Assembly (NCBI GenBank): GCA_037043015.1
Contig: CM073322.1
Span: forward strand, 30,871,864 to 30,935,863
Reading direction: 5' to 3'
DNA from: Bryum argenteum
Lineage: Eukaryota; Streptophyta; Bryopsida; Bryales; Bryaceae
DNA length: 64,000 nucleotides
The notes beneath the pieces were generated by a model. That model was not told the DNA's origin, searched no databases, and saw only the letters and a list, made by a program, of their open reading frames with translations. The translations under genes were made by a program, and so were the position numbers. Shown here in pieces: positions 23,690 to 35,457 of the stretch (positions are counted from its first letter, which is position 1; each line of letters starts with the position of its first letter).

Positions 23690-24677
23690 CTTGAATGTTC
23701 CAACCTATTTTTAGCCAGAAAACACATTTTCAGAAAAAGGTCATAGATGAAAATGAATATAAGCTATTAACATCTCAACCGTACAAACTTGTAAAAATAG
23801 ACTTGTTGCAGGTCATGTGTACCAAAATTTGAGTCATGAGGCCTCATATATCACGAGATCGTAATGTATGAGTACTAAAAATAAAGTGCAAAATTTCATC
23901 ATTTTGATTTTAGAGTGAAAATTCTATTAACAAACCAATTGCAGTTAAAAAAGTTGTTCACCAACTTCAAAGTTGTTCACCTTCTTCTCAACAACACCTT
24001 TGCCCAAAAAAGAAAATCATCAAAAAAATTTCATGGCTCAAATGATAGCTTTGCAATGGTGAGAAGTGCCAAAAACTTTACAAAGGAAAATTTGTCCAAA
24101 AGTAGACCCTTTGCACTCAAGTTCATGCCTTATATTCAAAAGATCTTTGATCTTGTCAAGGTTTCTACCACTAAAACTAGACACCTATTAGAAGCCATCC
24201 AAAAGAGTAAAGTTGAAATCCTACAGTAGATGAAGGAGATATAGCTCTTCAAATAGCATCCATTTTTTTTCACTTTTTTACAAAACAAGACATCATTGCA
24301 AATCCAATAGCAAAATTATATGGATCAAAAAACTTCAACTACAAAGTTGTTAAAAATCACATCAACATCGTGATTATGAAAATGTAAAAATAACATGATA
24401 AACTATTTTCGATATCACATAATTGGCTTGCAATAGTAAAACATGCTCCATTCTTGAAAGCCCAAAAATTAGAGTTGTCTTCACTAAAATGTACGCCATC
24501 GATTCCTACTTCATTGTATGGGTGTGCAATTTTTACCACACAAACTAGACTTGATTTGGAACCTAATCCAAAAGAAATCACTCAAAAAGAACATCAAATG
24601 AAGAAGTTGTTGCTCTTCAAAGTTGCCGTCTTTCATCCAAAATGTAGTTTTTCTACATTCGCCCTCTAAGAGGTCAA
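23690..24677. mobile_element. family A element, degenerate copy
   Basis: The whole body aligns with family A copy 1 in the same orientation (for example CCTATTTTTAGCC, CATCCAAAATG). The TTAA ends have decayed: the right end reads CCTCTAAGAGGTCAA instead of CGTTTAGGGGTTAA. This is an old insertion. Confidence 0.65.
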
Positions 24678-24679
24678 AG

Positions 24680-27352
24680 AATCCTATGGCCAGTGATTTT
24701 CACTGCTATATCTAAGGACTATGGCCCTTCAAACTCATGTTCCATATTCTTAAACTTTAATATTAACAAGAAATGTTATAAGAGTTCCTCTGCTGTCAAA
24801 TCACAATGTGAAAGTTGAGAGTTCAAGTCCATTGCTTATGATGAATGCCGGTTAGCCCCTAAAGATCCTTGATACAAAATCAGCAAAACCTTTCACTACT
24901 TCATGCCCAAAGAAACTCAATCTAAACATTAATTAGAAGATTCAACCGTAGGATCTTAAACTTAACTTGACTCTTTACTCAAAGGTTAAAACTGAACCGT
25001 TAAATTTTCTCCGATTCTGAGATTATAGTGGTAAAAGTCTGCAAAAATCCCAAAAAGCTATCTTGGCTTTCTTGGATCTGTAGGGGTCAAGCGGCCAGGG
25101 GGGGGGTGGGGCACCGGCACAGGCTTAATTACTTCAGTGCGGGCATCCAACTGGAGACTGGAAAGCTCACAATCGACGCGGCCATGGGCGTTGACATGCT
25201 CATTTAACGAACTTGGCAAGTGGGGCATGTGTCCGCTGCCTGCATGCATGGCCGCTTGGACCTGATCATACACTCATTGCACAAGTTGCAACAAGTGCAC
25301 ACACTAGCTCTCTTCATAAACTCTGCAGTAGAGAAAGCTGTGTTTCTTAACCGAACGCGAGCTCCTCGTCGTCAACATGTGCTGCTCGATCAGTGCTCCT
25401 GACGAAGTTGACTTATGTGCCGCTACTTCTCAAGAACGTATGCCAAGCGCTGCATGCCGCTCGATCAATGGTTATCGTATCCTTCACTCTGCCTCTGGAT
25501 ACGCTTCTGCTGTATTCCCATTATGGCTGCAATACCTCCACTGTGTGTGCCGGTGTGAAAAGTGCGCCCTGTCAGTGCACTCAGTTGCAGCTTTTTGCTT
25601 AAATGCACCCACATATTTTATTTCGAGAAGGATCTTCATCGATTTCAGTTGTCGTTCAAGAAGCAACGTTAAAATTCTTTCCTAACCTCTAAGGGGCCTA
25701 TTCACACTACGGTCATGATCGAGCTTCGAAATGGAGAAAATTCTTGATAGGTTGAGAATGCGACTCGTGACCGGTGAGTACGTGTTCAAATCATAGTCAA
25801 ACTGACACTTTGGGGATGAACGATGGAATGATATAGCTGGTTCCAGAAGAACACAGTTGTGATCGATTGTCTTTTAGAATTGTCTTACATCTATACTGTC
25901 ACATTCTACCTAAGTATCTATCTAGCACATTCTACCTTGCGTCAAAAAGAATCATTTTCTTGAACAAAAATTCTTGATTGCGGTGGGGCCTCCTGCACTG
26001 AAGTGTAAATCGACTCTACGCATACTACAACATGGCCATGTCAAAAGTATGAATCTGATCACCGGAACCCTGACATGGCGTGGTAGTACAGTGCCCTAAG
26101 ACCGTGATGACAACGTTGCATGGACAGATCGACAAGCAGTGCCGAAAGTGTAAAAGTCCTTGTGAGTGCACTCGGTTACACAAGAAGCCGGAAATGATCG
26201 ATTCGTACTTAATTCTCCTTCCTTTTGACAAAAAAATGCCAGAAGTTTTCCGACCACATCAGCACAAGACGGAGAACATGTTGTAAAAACAATCATACTT
26301 GCTTTGGAATGCTGCAGGGTACGGTGTGGACTGTGCATTACTTGCCGCCGAGGAAAGTTCCGGTTGGTATTGAAGAGAAGGAGGAGGACTCTGCATAGCT
26401 GGAGACATAAGAGAAGATTACGAGGCCGCGACGCACATGCAGGAGAACATGATCACCAAGCAGATGCCAAAAGCCAGCAAAAAGTGATGACGCTCTTAGC
26501 CCATGCAGAATCCCGTACGCGTGGATCTCGTTGCCAATGATCGAACTAGCTAATTTTTGTTTCACCGCAAATATCACTCCATTATTCAAATCGTCCCGAA
26601 GCTACGCAACAAAATGGTCGTCGAACTGTGATCTGTGAGCTCTCGAGAGGATTTTTTTTGTCATTTCCAAACATTCCCTTCATGCTTGGATCTTCCTTCC
26701 GAAACCAACAAGACGGGAATAGTCCAAAGTAGGATTAGTGCGTGTCTGCAACTTTAAGCGATCTCAGTCTGTTATGTAGGCCATCAACGGTTGACCAGGG
26801 CTTCAACTCCGAAACTGTAGCTAATCTGTTCGATCGGATTGTCTGCTTCCTATTGTGATTGATGCAATCGTGATCGAAGACGCAGGTATGAACACGGATC
26901 GACATTGCTGACAGAAAAAGCGCAGAAGAAGCAACTCGCGAAGAGCTTGGATGCGTCGTTATTATATTGCAGCCGATCGAGATTGATGACGATATTGTGC
27001 CCACGTTTGCAAGGCGGCACACAAAACAAGAAAGAACACATGAGCAGCAGGAGAAAAGTAGACTGATCATTCTCTATGGAGCTGGCTAGATCTAGAAGCC
27101 GAAATACACTCGAGGGCTCAAGGCTGGCTGGCTGGCAGGCAGACAACAGGCGCATATCATTCTCGATGCTCGTTGCAGATAGCCAAATACTGTTACCACA
27201 TCAATTGGGCTGTCTGTCTGCTGAAACTCGCAATGCACCAATTCTCCACTTTTCACCAATACTAGTCAGACTACATACTAGTACTAGATTCCTTCCATTC
27301 CTCTATTTTCACGGCAGGATGCTCAGAACTTGATCCAAGTTAGCGACTCTGT
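24680..27352. other. intergenic DNA, no supported gene
   Basis: Several frames of 60-110 codons occur on both strands but none shows family motifs, good splice partners or a consistent codon style. GTTAGCCCCTAAAG near 24851 may be a decayed TTAA-element end. Composition is less AT-rich from 25.1 to 27.3 kb. Confidence 0.4.
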
Positions 27353-27356
27353 TTAA

Positions 27357-27616
27357 CCCGTAATTTTCCTTAAAACCGGAAACGGGTTTTCGGAGGTTCC
27401 GAAGGAGAATCAGTCAGCCAACTTTGACCATCATAATCTCACAAATGAGGAAGAATGAACAGTTCAAACTTGGTATGTGAGAAGAATGTCAAGTGAACTT
27501 TGAGATCTTACAGTTGAAATTTCTAAAGAATGCTCAGATTGAGATTTTTTGAGCTTAATCCAAAAGAAGGTCAAATTTTATGACTTAGACCATTTTGCAA
27601 CAAGGAAATTTAGGGG
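27357..27616. mobile_element. TTAA-flanked MITE, family B copy 1 (260 bp)
   Basis: Ends CCCGTAATTTTCC and GGAAATTTAGGGG lie between TTAA at 27353-27356 and 27617-27620. It is highly similar over its full length to 28734-28992 and, inverted, to 30448-30710. It is non-coding. Confidence 0.8.
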
Positions 27617-27620
27617 TTAA

Positions 27621-28729
27621 ATCAGCGGGGCAACTGTAGCCAAACAATAAAACCCAATTGCTTTTGCAAAATGGCCGACTGTAGTTTCAAGGTCCAGGTT
27701 GGTTTTTGCTGGTCAATTACCCCAGTATCACAGGGTTATTACATGTGTATCACGCGGGTATCAATCAGTATTACCGAATGATCATGTGAAGTAAGGGAGT
27801 TTTGATAGCCGGATGACCTCAGAAGACTCCCCTGGCAGAGAATCACTCTGGGGATAGAGAAAGTATGAGCAATGCTTTTTAATTTTTGAAAGTTTGAATA
27901 TTTGTTTGAATGTAGTTATTAGCACTGACACATGACCACCTTTTGAACTGAATTCTGTAATTTCCTTGTTGTAAAGAACAGATACAATCAAAAATTATGG
28001 TTGCGTTTCATTTCCTTTGTGCCAATTCTCAAGGTTGCTCTTTCTTTCTTTTAAGCTTTGTATGTTAAAAAGAGACCAGTAACCTTCCTCTGCTCACATC
28101 TTACTCCATCTCAACAATAATGGTCTAAGCAGAATAGAAAGATGAATATTGCCAATAACTCGTAAGAAGCTTGCTTATGACGAGTTAATAGCGAAGTGTA
28201 CCTTACTTTGACTGTCAGAAGCAAATGTCCAAAGTATACTTATTATGATCCATTGTCATTTGTACGCGCATGGTTTCAAAATATAACAATTATGGTGATT
28301 CAGGCTCGAGATCTAGAAGAAAATTGCAAAAAAAAAGACATGATACTCTAAATGTAAAAGAATTGAAGGTTCGATTATTTGAGTACATTGGAAGGTTGAT
28401 TGATGCATGATGAAATAGTACTAAGAGCAGGACCGAGGGTTTTATTTCTTTCTACCTAACATTCATGACTTGTTTCTACACACGCAGCGGAATTGTATAT
28501 CTGACACCACGCAATGTTGCAATCTTCCCGGAAGAAAATTCAACTGACAAGCAATGTTGCACATGGAAGGTGGATGACTTCATTTAAATGCTCTTGGACT
28601 AGAGCCCTCAAACAAAATCGTGCAATCCAATATGAACCAAATCAATATTTTGACTAGACCCCACCATGTCAAGCACTGCTCAAATGCGTAAAATCATACC
28701 AAGCAATTTCACATTGTATGAATCTCTCA
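27621..28729. other. AT-rich spacer between family B copies
   Basis: No gene, RNA or repeat boundary is recognised. Confidence 0.45.
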
Positions 28730-28733
28730 TTAA

Positions 28734-28992
28734 CCCCTAACTTTCCTTAATACCCGAAACGGGTTTTGGAGGTTCCCGCACGAGAAAAACTCAGCCAACT
28801 TTGACCACTATAATCTCACAAATGAGGAAGAATGAACGGTTCAGATTTGGTATGTGCGAAGAATGTCAAGTGCACTTTGAGATCTTACGGTTGAATCTTT
28901 TAAATAATGCTCAGATTGAGATTTTTTGAGCTTAATCTAAAGGAAGGTCAAATTTTGTGACTTTGACGATTTGCAACACGGAAATTTAGGGG
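28734..28992. mobile_element. TTAA-flanked MITE, family B copy 2 (259 bp)
   Basis: Ends CCCCTAACTTTCC and GGAAATTTAGGGG, between TTAA at 28730-28733 and 28993-28996. It has the same orientation as copy 1 and an inner inverted pair, CCCGAAACGGG. Confidence 0.82.
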
Positions 28993-28996
28993 TTAA

Positions 28997-30443
28997 TCTG
29001 TAAGATCGTTTTGTGGCATGTCGTTATTTTCTTACATGGGGGATTCATAATCAATCACGGGCCGCGTTGATATTTTCATTTAGGCCGGGAGTACTTGTTG
29101 ATATGGACTCCTCCTGAATTTCAGGGGGTTAACTCAGTTCTCGTAGAAATCAGACGGAAATGAGAAGTGACCATGTGGGGAAATTCACATTGATTAGGAC
29201 GCAAAACAACCCGCCGAATCATGTCAGAATTATGTCGGAAATTCGGAATCAAGCGACGTCAAAATATCACGGAACGATCGACCCGTCGTGTACCGTCCAC
29301 GACGACGCCACAAGTGCGATCGATTTTCATAGGTCATTACATCTTATGATGGTCATCTTCAAGTACCCCGAGAGCTTCCCGTCCCGTCGGTCGCAAGTAG
29401 TCTTAGTCGGTCGATCACAATTTTCGAAGTACACTTGACCCCTAGCTCATCCCCCTGCAAAAACCTGTGTTTTCATGCCATGGATTACGATATGTACACA
29501 TACGATCACCGCTCAACACTCATCATGAGCACGTTACGATTTTCACTTTTTTAGCTTTGATCTTACTATGAATGCTCAGTACCTGAATTGTACTATACTC
29601 TTGCTCACTCTTTTATGTATGTCATCAATTTGTTTCCTTACATTGTAACACACAATTACGTGTAAAATACCCATTTTCACACTCGACCATGTTCATGATA
29701 GAAAGAGTCAGACCCCGTGTTATTTTAGGACTATCATAGACCTTTCCGTTTGGGTTTATGGATGGTTTTGGGTCTTTTATGTATGTCATCAATTTGTTTC
29801 CTTACATTGTGGCACAAATAATCAAACTAACAGTTACGTGTAAAAAACCATTTTCACGCTCGGCCATGTTCATGATGGAAAAGAGTCAGATACCATGTTA
29901 TTTTAGGACTTTCCGTTTAGGGTTTAGGGTTTATGAATGGCAGAGTATTTCAAGGCATGTGTGGTCTGCACATGATTTTGTTTCAGAAACTTCATTTTGT
30001 TTGGTTGTTTGCAGTGAGAACGAGGGTTATACATAAGAATATTAGACATGCAGAATAAATTAATGTCATGCAGAAAGGTGTCATACCATCCCCCTCTGAC
30101 TGACTTCAAAACATGCTCATACAAAAAAGGCAGAAACTGCATGTCAGTCGGTTTTTTTTTCTTTTCTTTTCGTTTAATGCGTGCTGAGTTGATTACGATG
30201 CTAATCTGATTTTTAATCGTAATTTTAAGAGAATCGAATTAACAAGAATGTGTTTCATTATTGAAGGCTTTAATGTTTCGAGTAGAATAATAGGACATTA
30301 GTTTACCAGCTTTTACATTAAGTAGCCTGTAGGAAAATAGAATTTAAGTAGGTTGCACTAACTTAAACCCAGATTTGTGGAAAAATATGAAAACTTAATA
30401 TTAAGAGTGTGCGATGTTTTCGAGAAGTATCCTTAGGAAGGTC
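28997..30443. other. intergenic DNA with a tandem duplication
   Basis: Contains a GC-richer stretch at 29160-29440 that is open for 92 codons but has no family resemblance, and a 164-bp tandem duplication described separately. No supported gene is seen. Confidence 0.45.
29611..29945 (+). repeat. 164-bp tandem duplication ending in telomere-like repeats
   Basis: The unit at 29611-29774 recurs at 29775-29945 with scattered differences and a small insertion. Each unit contains TTTTATGTATGTCATCAATT near its start. The second copy ends in GTTTAGGGTTTAGGGTTTA (29915-29933), nearly three plant telomere units, where the first copy has only GTTTGGGTTTA. Confidence 0.8.
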
Positions 30444-30447
30444 TTAA

Positions 30448-30710
30448 TCTTTGAATTTCCTTGTTGCAAAATGGTCGAAGTCACAAAATTTGACCTTCCT
30501 TTAGATTAAGCACAAAAAATCTCAATCTGAGCATTATTTAAGAGATTTAACCGTAAGATCTCAAAGCTCACTTGACATTCTCCTTACATACCAAATTTGA
30601 ACCGTTGATTCTTCCTCATTTGTGAGATTATAATGGTCAAAGTTGGTTGAGTTTTTTTTTTTCCTGCGGGAAACTCCAAACCCGTTTCGGGTTTTAAGGA
30701 AAGTTAGGAG
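30448..30710. mobile_element. TTAA-flanked MITE, family B copy 3, inverted and older
   Basis: Full-length reverse-complement match to family B copies 1 and 2. The left TTAA is at 30444-30447. The right border reads GGAAAGTTAGGAGTTAC, so one end has mutated. Confidence 0.72.
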
Positions 30711-31211
30711 TTACTACGTGCATTATATATGACATTTGGTCTCGTGGAAAAGTTGAAATATTGGAAAATGTGACCCTCGTTTGCTCGAAGGTTCTTATGA
30801 GGGTAGCATGGAGCAACTTGAGTGAATTGATTGAACCGGCAGACCCGGCCAAACAAGTCGGGTGACCGTTTGTTCTCAAGTGGCTGACTTGCGATGGAAT
30901 TTTGTCTTGTCCCGGTTGCCCCACACCAAATCAAAAACTCGCACTCAGTTCGTTACATGGCCATTGATACAGTATTCTGGTCGATGACCATCATCTCCAT
31001 GTTACCGGGACATGATTATTTTTCATTTGAAGCCAAACTCGCATTGAAATGGCAAATGAGTGACTTGGAAAAAACAATGGGGGGGGACCTTATGTCCTTA
31101 TGTACTAGGAGTAACGAATGAAGAATGAGCCGAGAAATATTTGGAAAGAATGTTCCGCAATCTTTGGAATGATTGATTTCCGAATTCCGATCAATTAGAC
31201 CTCTTACTTTG
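30711..31211. other. intergenic DNA, nothing recognised
   Basis: Short frames on both strands show no family motif. Confidence 0.4.
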
Positions 31212-31386
31212 AGGGGCTATCATGGTTTTCATATTGGGCAAATCACTATTCATGTTATGTCCTACATGAGGAGTTACTATATATATCAAATGTGCCTTTC
31301 AAGTACAAGTGATGAATATAGTAACTTGTCCTCTAGGACATGAAATGGATAGTGATTTGTCCAATATGACAACCATGGGGGCTAGA
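31212..31386. mobile_element. foldback MITE with ~65-bp arms
   Basis: The left arm (31212 to about 31277) contains TTTTCATATTGGGCAAATCA. The right arm (about 31318-31386) contains its inverted counterpart TGATTTGTCCAATATGACAA. The arms match at roughly 80-85 percent by eye around a ~40-base loop. I cannot fix the exact ends or target duplication. Confidence 0.65.
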
Positions 31387-31599
31387 AGTGGAACAATGTC
31401 ACTAATGAGATTTTGAAAAAAACTTGTTGAGTAAATGCTATGTGGGGTTGCTTTGACACCACCAAAAGAAAACCTTGTCCATGACGACTTGTTGGTAGTT
31501 TCTCAGACAACTGTAAAGATAGTTGTAAAGAACACTTTGTGACTTGCTTATAATTGTTTGAGTTTTTATGAACAAGTTATAATGAACAATTTTTCTACT

Positions 31600-32361
31600 A
31601 GTGCACTTAATCCAGCTTAATGCAATGGAACTTCTCTCCTCTAATTACCATGTTGGTAAACTAAAAAGTTTTTCATCTTCATTTCAAAGTCTCTATTATA
31701 CCATTAATAAACCATCAAAAAATATCTTCAAACAATAGCCTTGCAATGATGAAAACTCCCACACATTTTACAAAGGAAAAGTAGTCCAAAGCTAGACCCC
31801 TTGCACTCAAATGAGTCAAATACATGCCTAGTCTTAAATACATCGTTGATTGGGTAAAGATTTCTACCATTAAAACTAGACTTTAATATGAATCCATCCC
31901 AGAAAATAAAGTCAAAATCTAACCGTGGAGGAAGGAGATGAAGCTCCTCAAAAAGCAGTCATTTTCTCACTTTTTTCATTGTAGAAACATCATTGCAAAT
32001 CCGATTCCATAGTTGTCCGAATCAAAAATCTTTCAACTACAAAGTTGTTGAGCTGCATCTAAGGATTACACCCATGTCAGAGAAATTCATGAAAAACTAT
32101 TTCTGATCTCACATAATTGGCTTGCAACGGTAAAACATGTCGAAACCCAAAAACAAAAGCTATCCTTCACTAAAATGCATGCCAATCGAATCAAAATTTA
32201 CTATATAGGCCTACAATTTTCACCACACAAACTAGACTTGATTTGTGACAGAACCCAGGTGATTTCGTCCAAAACAGAGTCTGAATTAAGAAGTTTTGGC
32301 TCTTCAAAGTTTCGCCCTTCAGCCAGAATGTCGTTTTTTTAACACCAGGGACATTTAGAGG
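31600..32361. mobile_element. family A element, degenerate and shortened
   Basis: Its body aligns with family A copy 1 in the same orientation. The right end reads GGACATTTAGAGG followed by TTAA at 32362-32365, with the inner palindrome decayed to GTCGTTTTTTTAACACC. The left end is not definable. Confidence 0.6.
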
Positions 32362-32365
32362 TTAA

Positions 32366-33372
32366 TACATTGTTAGATTCAACAAAAAATAGTACCACCA
32401 AGTTGATGAAACTGAGGTACTAGACAGAAATCCCGACAGAAAATTGGGAGCAGAGCAACAAATGTAAGTGGCTGAGAAGTGGGACTGAGCCACAACAAAA
32501 AGCCTGTGGTCAAGTTAAGCGTACTAAGAGCTCGGTTCACTTCACTTGGCCTCCGAAATGACAAGTTCACAAGTGGGAATGAAAGGGGAATGGGGGTGGA
32601 GTACCAAATGGTAACTTAAATGGTTGTCCTGGCGTCGTAAGCTTTCAATTCAGGCACTTACATTGGTGAAAAGGCAATGGAGTTTTCTGAGGGCAATTTG
32701 GCATTAAACGTACTCTGCAGTACCGGAGTGATGCACCATGTCAGCGTCTCATCAAGCAAGGCCAAACGCCGTGAATTATGGGATACTACCACTAGCATGG
32801 CGAGGGGAGCGAGCAAGCTCGTACTACCCGTCCAGGCACCACATTCCCTTGCTTGCTTCGTCACCGCTCTCTGATCCATGCCCTCCACCCGCCTATATAG
32901 CGCTCGCCACCCTTCGACGGCATATCATTCCCTCTCTCTCTCTCTCGCATTCCCTGGCTGGCCTCCGTGCCCCTAGCCTGCTTCGTTTCATTCAAGCCGC
33001 ACTACCAACTCGGCTGATGCATGTTCATCGCCGATAGTTTAACATACTCGACGTCAACTCTTGTTTCGTCGCGTTCCAATGCTTGCGTTTGCACATTATG
33101 TGCCCACTCGGTGTGAGTGGCTACTTTAGTGAGTGATCTCATTATACGCACGTTGCAGTGACCTACAATATTTCATCATATGCGACTGCAGCAACTGATC
33201 GCATCCATCTATTTAATGCTGTATGTGCTGGCGAGGTAGAGATTAATAGCTCTGTTTTTTGTCATGGGCTTATAAACCTGGCTTGTGCAGCTTTCGGATA
33301 TTGATCAGTACTTGAGGATTGTAGAGTGAGTGATTGAGTGAGTGAGTGAGGGACGAGGTAGGTAGTTGCGCC
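32366..33372 (+). promoter_or_regulatory. promoter and 5' leader of the ketoacyl-CoA synthase gene
   Basis: A good TATA box (CTATATAG, 32893-32900) is followed by a pyrimidine run (CCCTCTCTCTCTCTCTCGC near 32931-32949) typical of plant core promoters. This predicts transcription from about 32920-32935 and a leader of about 440 bases. GTGAGTGAGTGAG repeats occur just before the start codon. ATG triplets in the leader would form short upstream frames unless part of the leader is spliced out. Confidence 0.5.
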
Positions 33373-35160
33373 ATGGCGACTGCGGCGGAGCAAGGACCTG
33401 TCATAGCGATCAAGATTCGAAATGCGCTGCCGGACTTTCTGCAGTCAGTGAAACTGAAGTACGTGGTGCGAGGGTTGACGCACTCGTTTACGCTTCACGC
33501 CGTCATTTGCACGGTGCTGATCCCGGTGCTCGTGTTGTGCGGCGTGGAGCTCAGTCGTGTGAGCCAGCAGGTGACTTTGGAGCTGGTATGGAACCAGCTG
33601 CGATACAACTTCGTGGGTGTTCTGGTCGGGTTTGGGGTGTTCGTGACCGCACTTACTTTGTACTTTCTACTGCGCCCGCGGCCGGTCTACCTTGTAGACT
33701 TCGCGTGTTACAAGCCGGACAAGAGCCTGTCGCTTTCGAAGCAGGAGCTCGTGAACTACGCGACTCGTTCGGGCATCTACAACCAAGAGAGCTTGGATTT
33801 CCAGCGAAAGATTCTCGAGCGATCCGGTATGGGTGACGCCTGCTTCGTCTGGAAACCCGCCATGAGCTGCATTCCTGTGGACCGCTCCATGAAAACCTCG
33901 CGCGAGGAGGCGGCGATAAACATGTTTTACTCGTTGGACCAGCTCTTCGCGAAGACGGGCGTCAGTCCTAAGGATATCAAGATCCTGGTTGTGAACTCCA
34001 GCTTGTTCAATCCCACGCCGTCGTTGTCCGCTATGGTGGTGAATCGATACAAGATGCGGGGTGACATCAAGAGCTTGAACCTCGGCGGTATGGGATGCAG
34101 CGCGGGCATCATTGCCATCGACTTGGCGAAAGACCTGCTGCAAGCGCATCGAAACTCGTATGCTGTTGTTTGTAGTCAGGAAATTCTGACGCCCAGTCCT
34201 TACTTCGGCAATGACCGCGCGAAGCTCGTCACGAATTGCTTGTTCAAGGTCGGTGGAGCTGCGGTCCTGCTCTCCAACATGAGGAAGGATGCGCGAAGGG
34301 CCAAGTATGAGCTTGTCACCACTGTTCGAACCCACAAAGGAGCTGATGATCGCTGCTACCAGTGCGTCGTCGAGGTACACACCGTCACCGGTTCCCTTCT
34401 TTAATCAGCCTGATTGATTCGTAAATGCAATGGCCGCTGGCAACCTTGACTATGAAAGTAACGCAGTGAGGTGCATTTTTGTGTGACAGGAGGAAGATGA
34501 GTTCGGGAATGTGGGCGTGACATTGAAGAAGGAGCTCATGAGCGTGGCAGGAGACGCACTGAAGACCAACATTACGACGCTGGGTCCTCTGGTGCTTCCG
34601 TTTTCGGAGCAGCTGCGGTTCTTCATCAGTTTGGTGTGCCGAAAAGTGTTGAAGATGAACAACAAGCCTTACATCCCCGATTTCAAGAAAGCGTTTGAGC
34701 ACTTCTGCATTCACGCCGGTGGGCGAGCAGTCCTGGACGAAATGGAGAAGAATCTCAAGCTCAACACCTCCGACATGGAGCCCTCACGAATGACCCTCTA
34801 CAGGTAACAATCCAAGCTTTCTTTTGTCACTCTCGATAAATCTTGCGTTTGAATCATCGGAGTCTGAATGGGTGGTTTGTGATATGCAGATTCGGCAACA
34901 CCTCCAGTAGCTCATTGTGGTACGAGCTGGCGTACGCGGAAGCTAAGGGCAGAGTGAAAAGAGGAGACCGAGTGTGGCAGATTGCGTTCGGCTCCGGATT
35001 TAAATGCAACAGTGCAGTGTGGCGAGCAATGCGGACGATCGCGCCTCCGACACTCAATCCCTGGAGCGACGAGATTGATCAGTTCCCACTCAAGGAAATC
35101 CCCGACGCTAAATTGGTGCTTCCTCCTCTTCCACCTTCCGCCATTTCCAGAGCTCAATAA
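33373..35160 (+). CDS. KCS: 3-ketoacyl-CoA synthase (fatty acid elongase condensing enzyme), 3 exons
   Basis: Exons 33373-34374, 34490-34803 and 34890-35160 join to 528 residues, usual for the family. Two N-terminal membrane segments (about residues 48-65 and 80-97) would anchor it in the ER. The FAE1-type domain shows [10 protein letters not shown] with catalytic Cys242. Downstream are [23 protein letters not shown] (His409) and [16 protein letters not shown] (Asn442), completing the Cys-His-Asn set. It condenses malonyl-CoA with long-chain acyl-CoA, the rate-limiting step for very-long-chain fatty acids of cuticle, waxes and sphingolipids. The start is the first ATG in a good context (GCCATGGCG); no ATG lies upstream in frame. 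It ends 297 bp from the stop of the convergent GT92 gene. Confidence 0.95.
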
Positions 35161-35457
35161 CTTCTCGCTCTAATCATATCAACGCGCATTCTTCGAGCGC
35201 ATTTACAGATCCCCCTGTAATTTATCATCAACACTTTGTAGTTGTAAAAGTGCACGCTTCATTTTTGTGCAAGACAGTGACACTTGCTCACCAGGCTCAT
35301 AAATCAGATAGTAGTTTGTGTTGTGTGTACTCTGAATAGTGCAATGAATATATGACACTCAATTCTTTCCTCTTCCAATCCACATCCATACTTTTCATGA
35401 GAGTGATCCACATGTTTGTAAGCTACGTTCGGGACACCTCGTAGTATGCCAGTGGCA

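Noticed and set aside
24780-24850. tRNA-like string around GAGAGTTCAAGTCCATTGC
   Set aside because: Only a T-arm-like piece; no acceptor, D or anticodon arm can be folded around it.
25740-25800. tRNA-like string GTACGTGTTCAAATCATAG
   Set aside because: Weak box B match with no cloverleaf; could be SINE debris but not supportable.
26304-26540. Arg/His-rich 78-codon frame
   Set aside because: Overlapped by equally long frames on the other strand, no family motif, no splice partners.
29160-29438. 92-codon frame in a GC-richer patch
   Set aside because: No recognisable domain and no upstream or downstream exon candidates.
33667-34380. 237-codon minus-strand frame opposite the ketoacyl-CoA synthase gene
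   Set aside because: Shadow of the codon pattern of a clearly real plus-strand gene.
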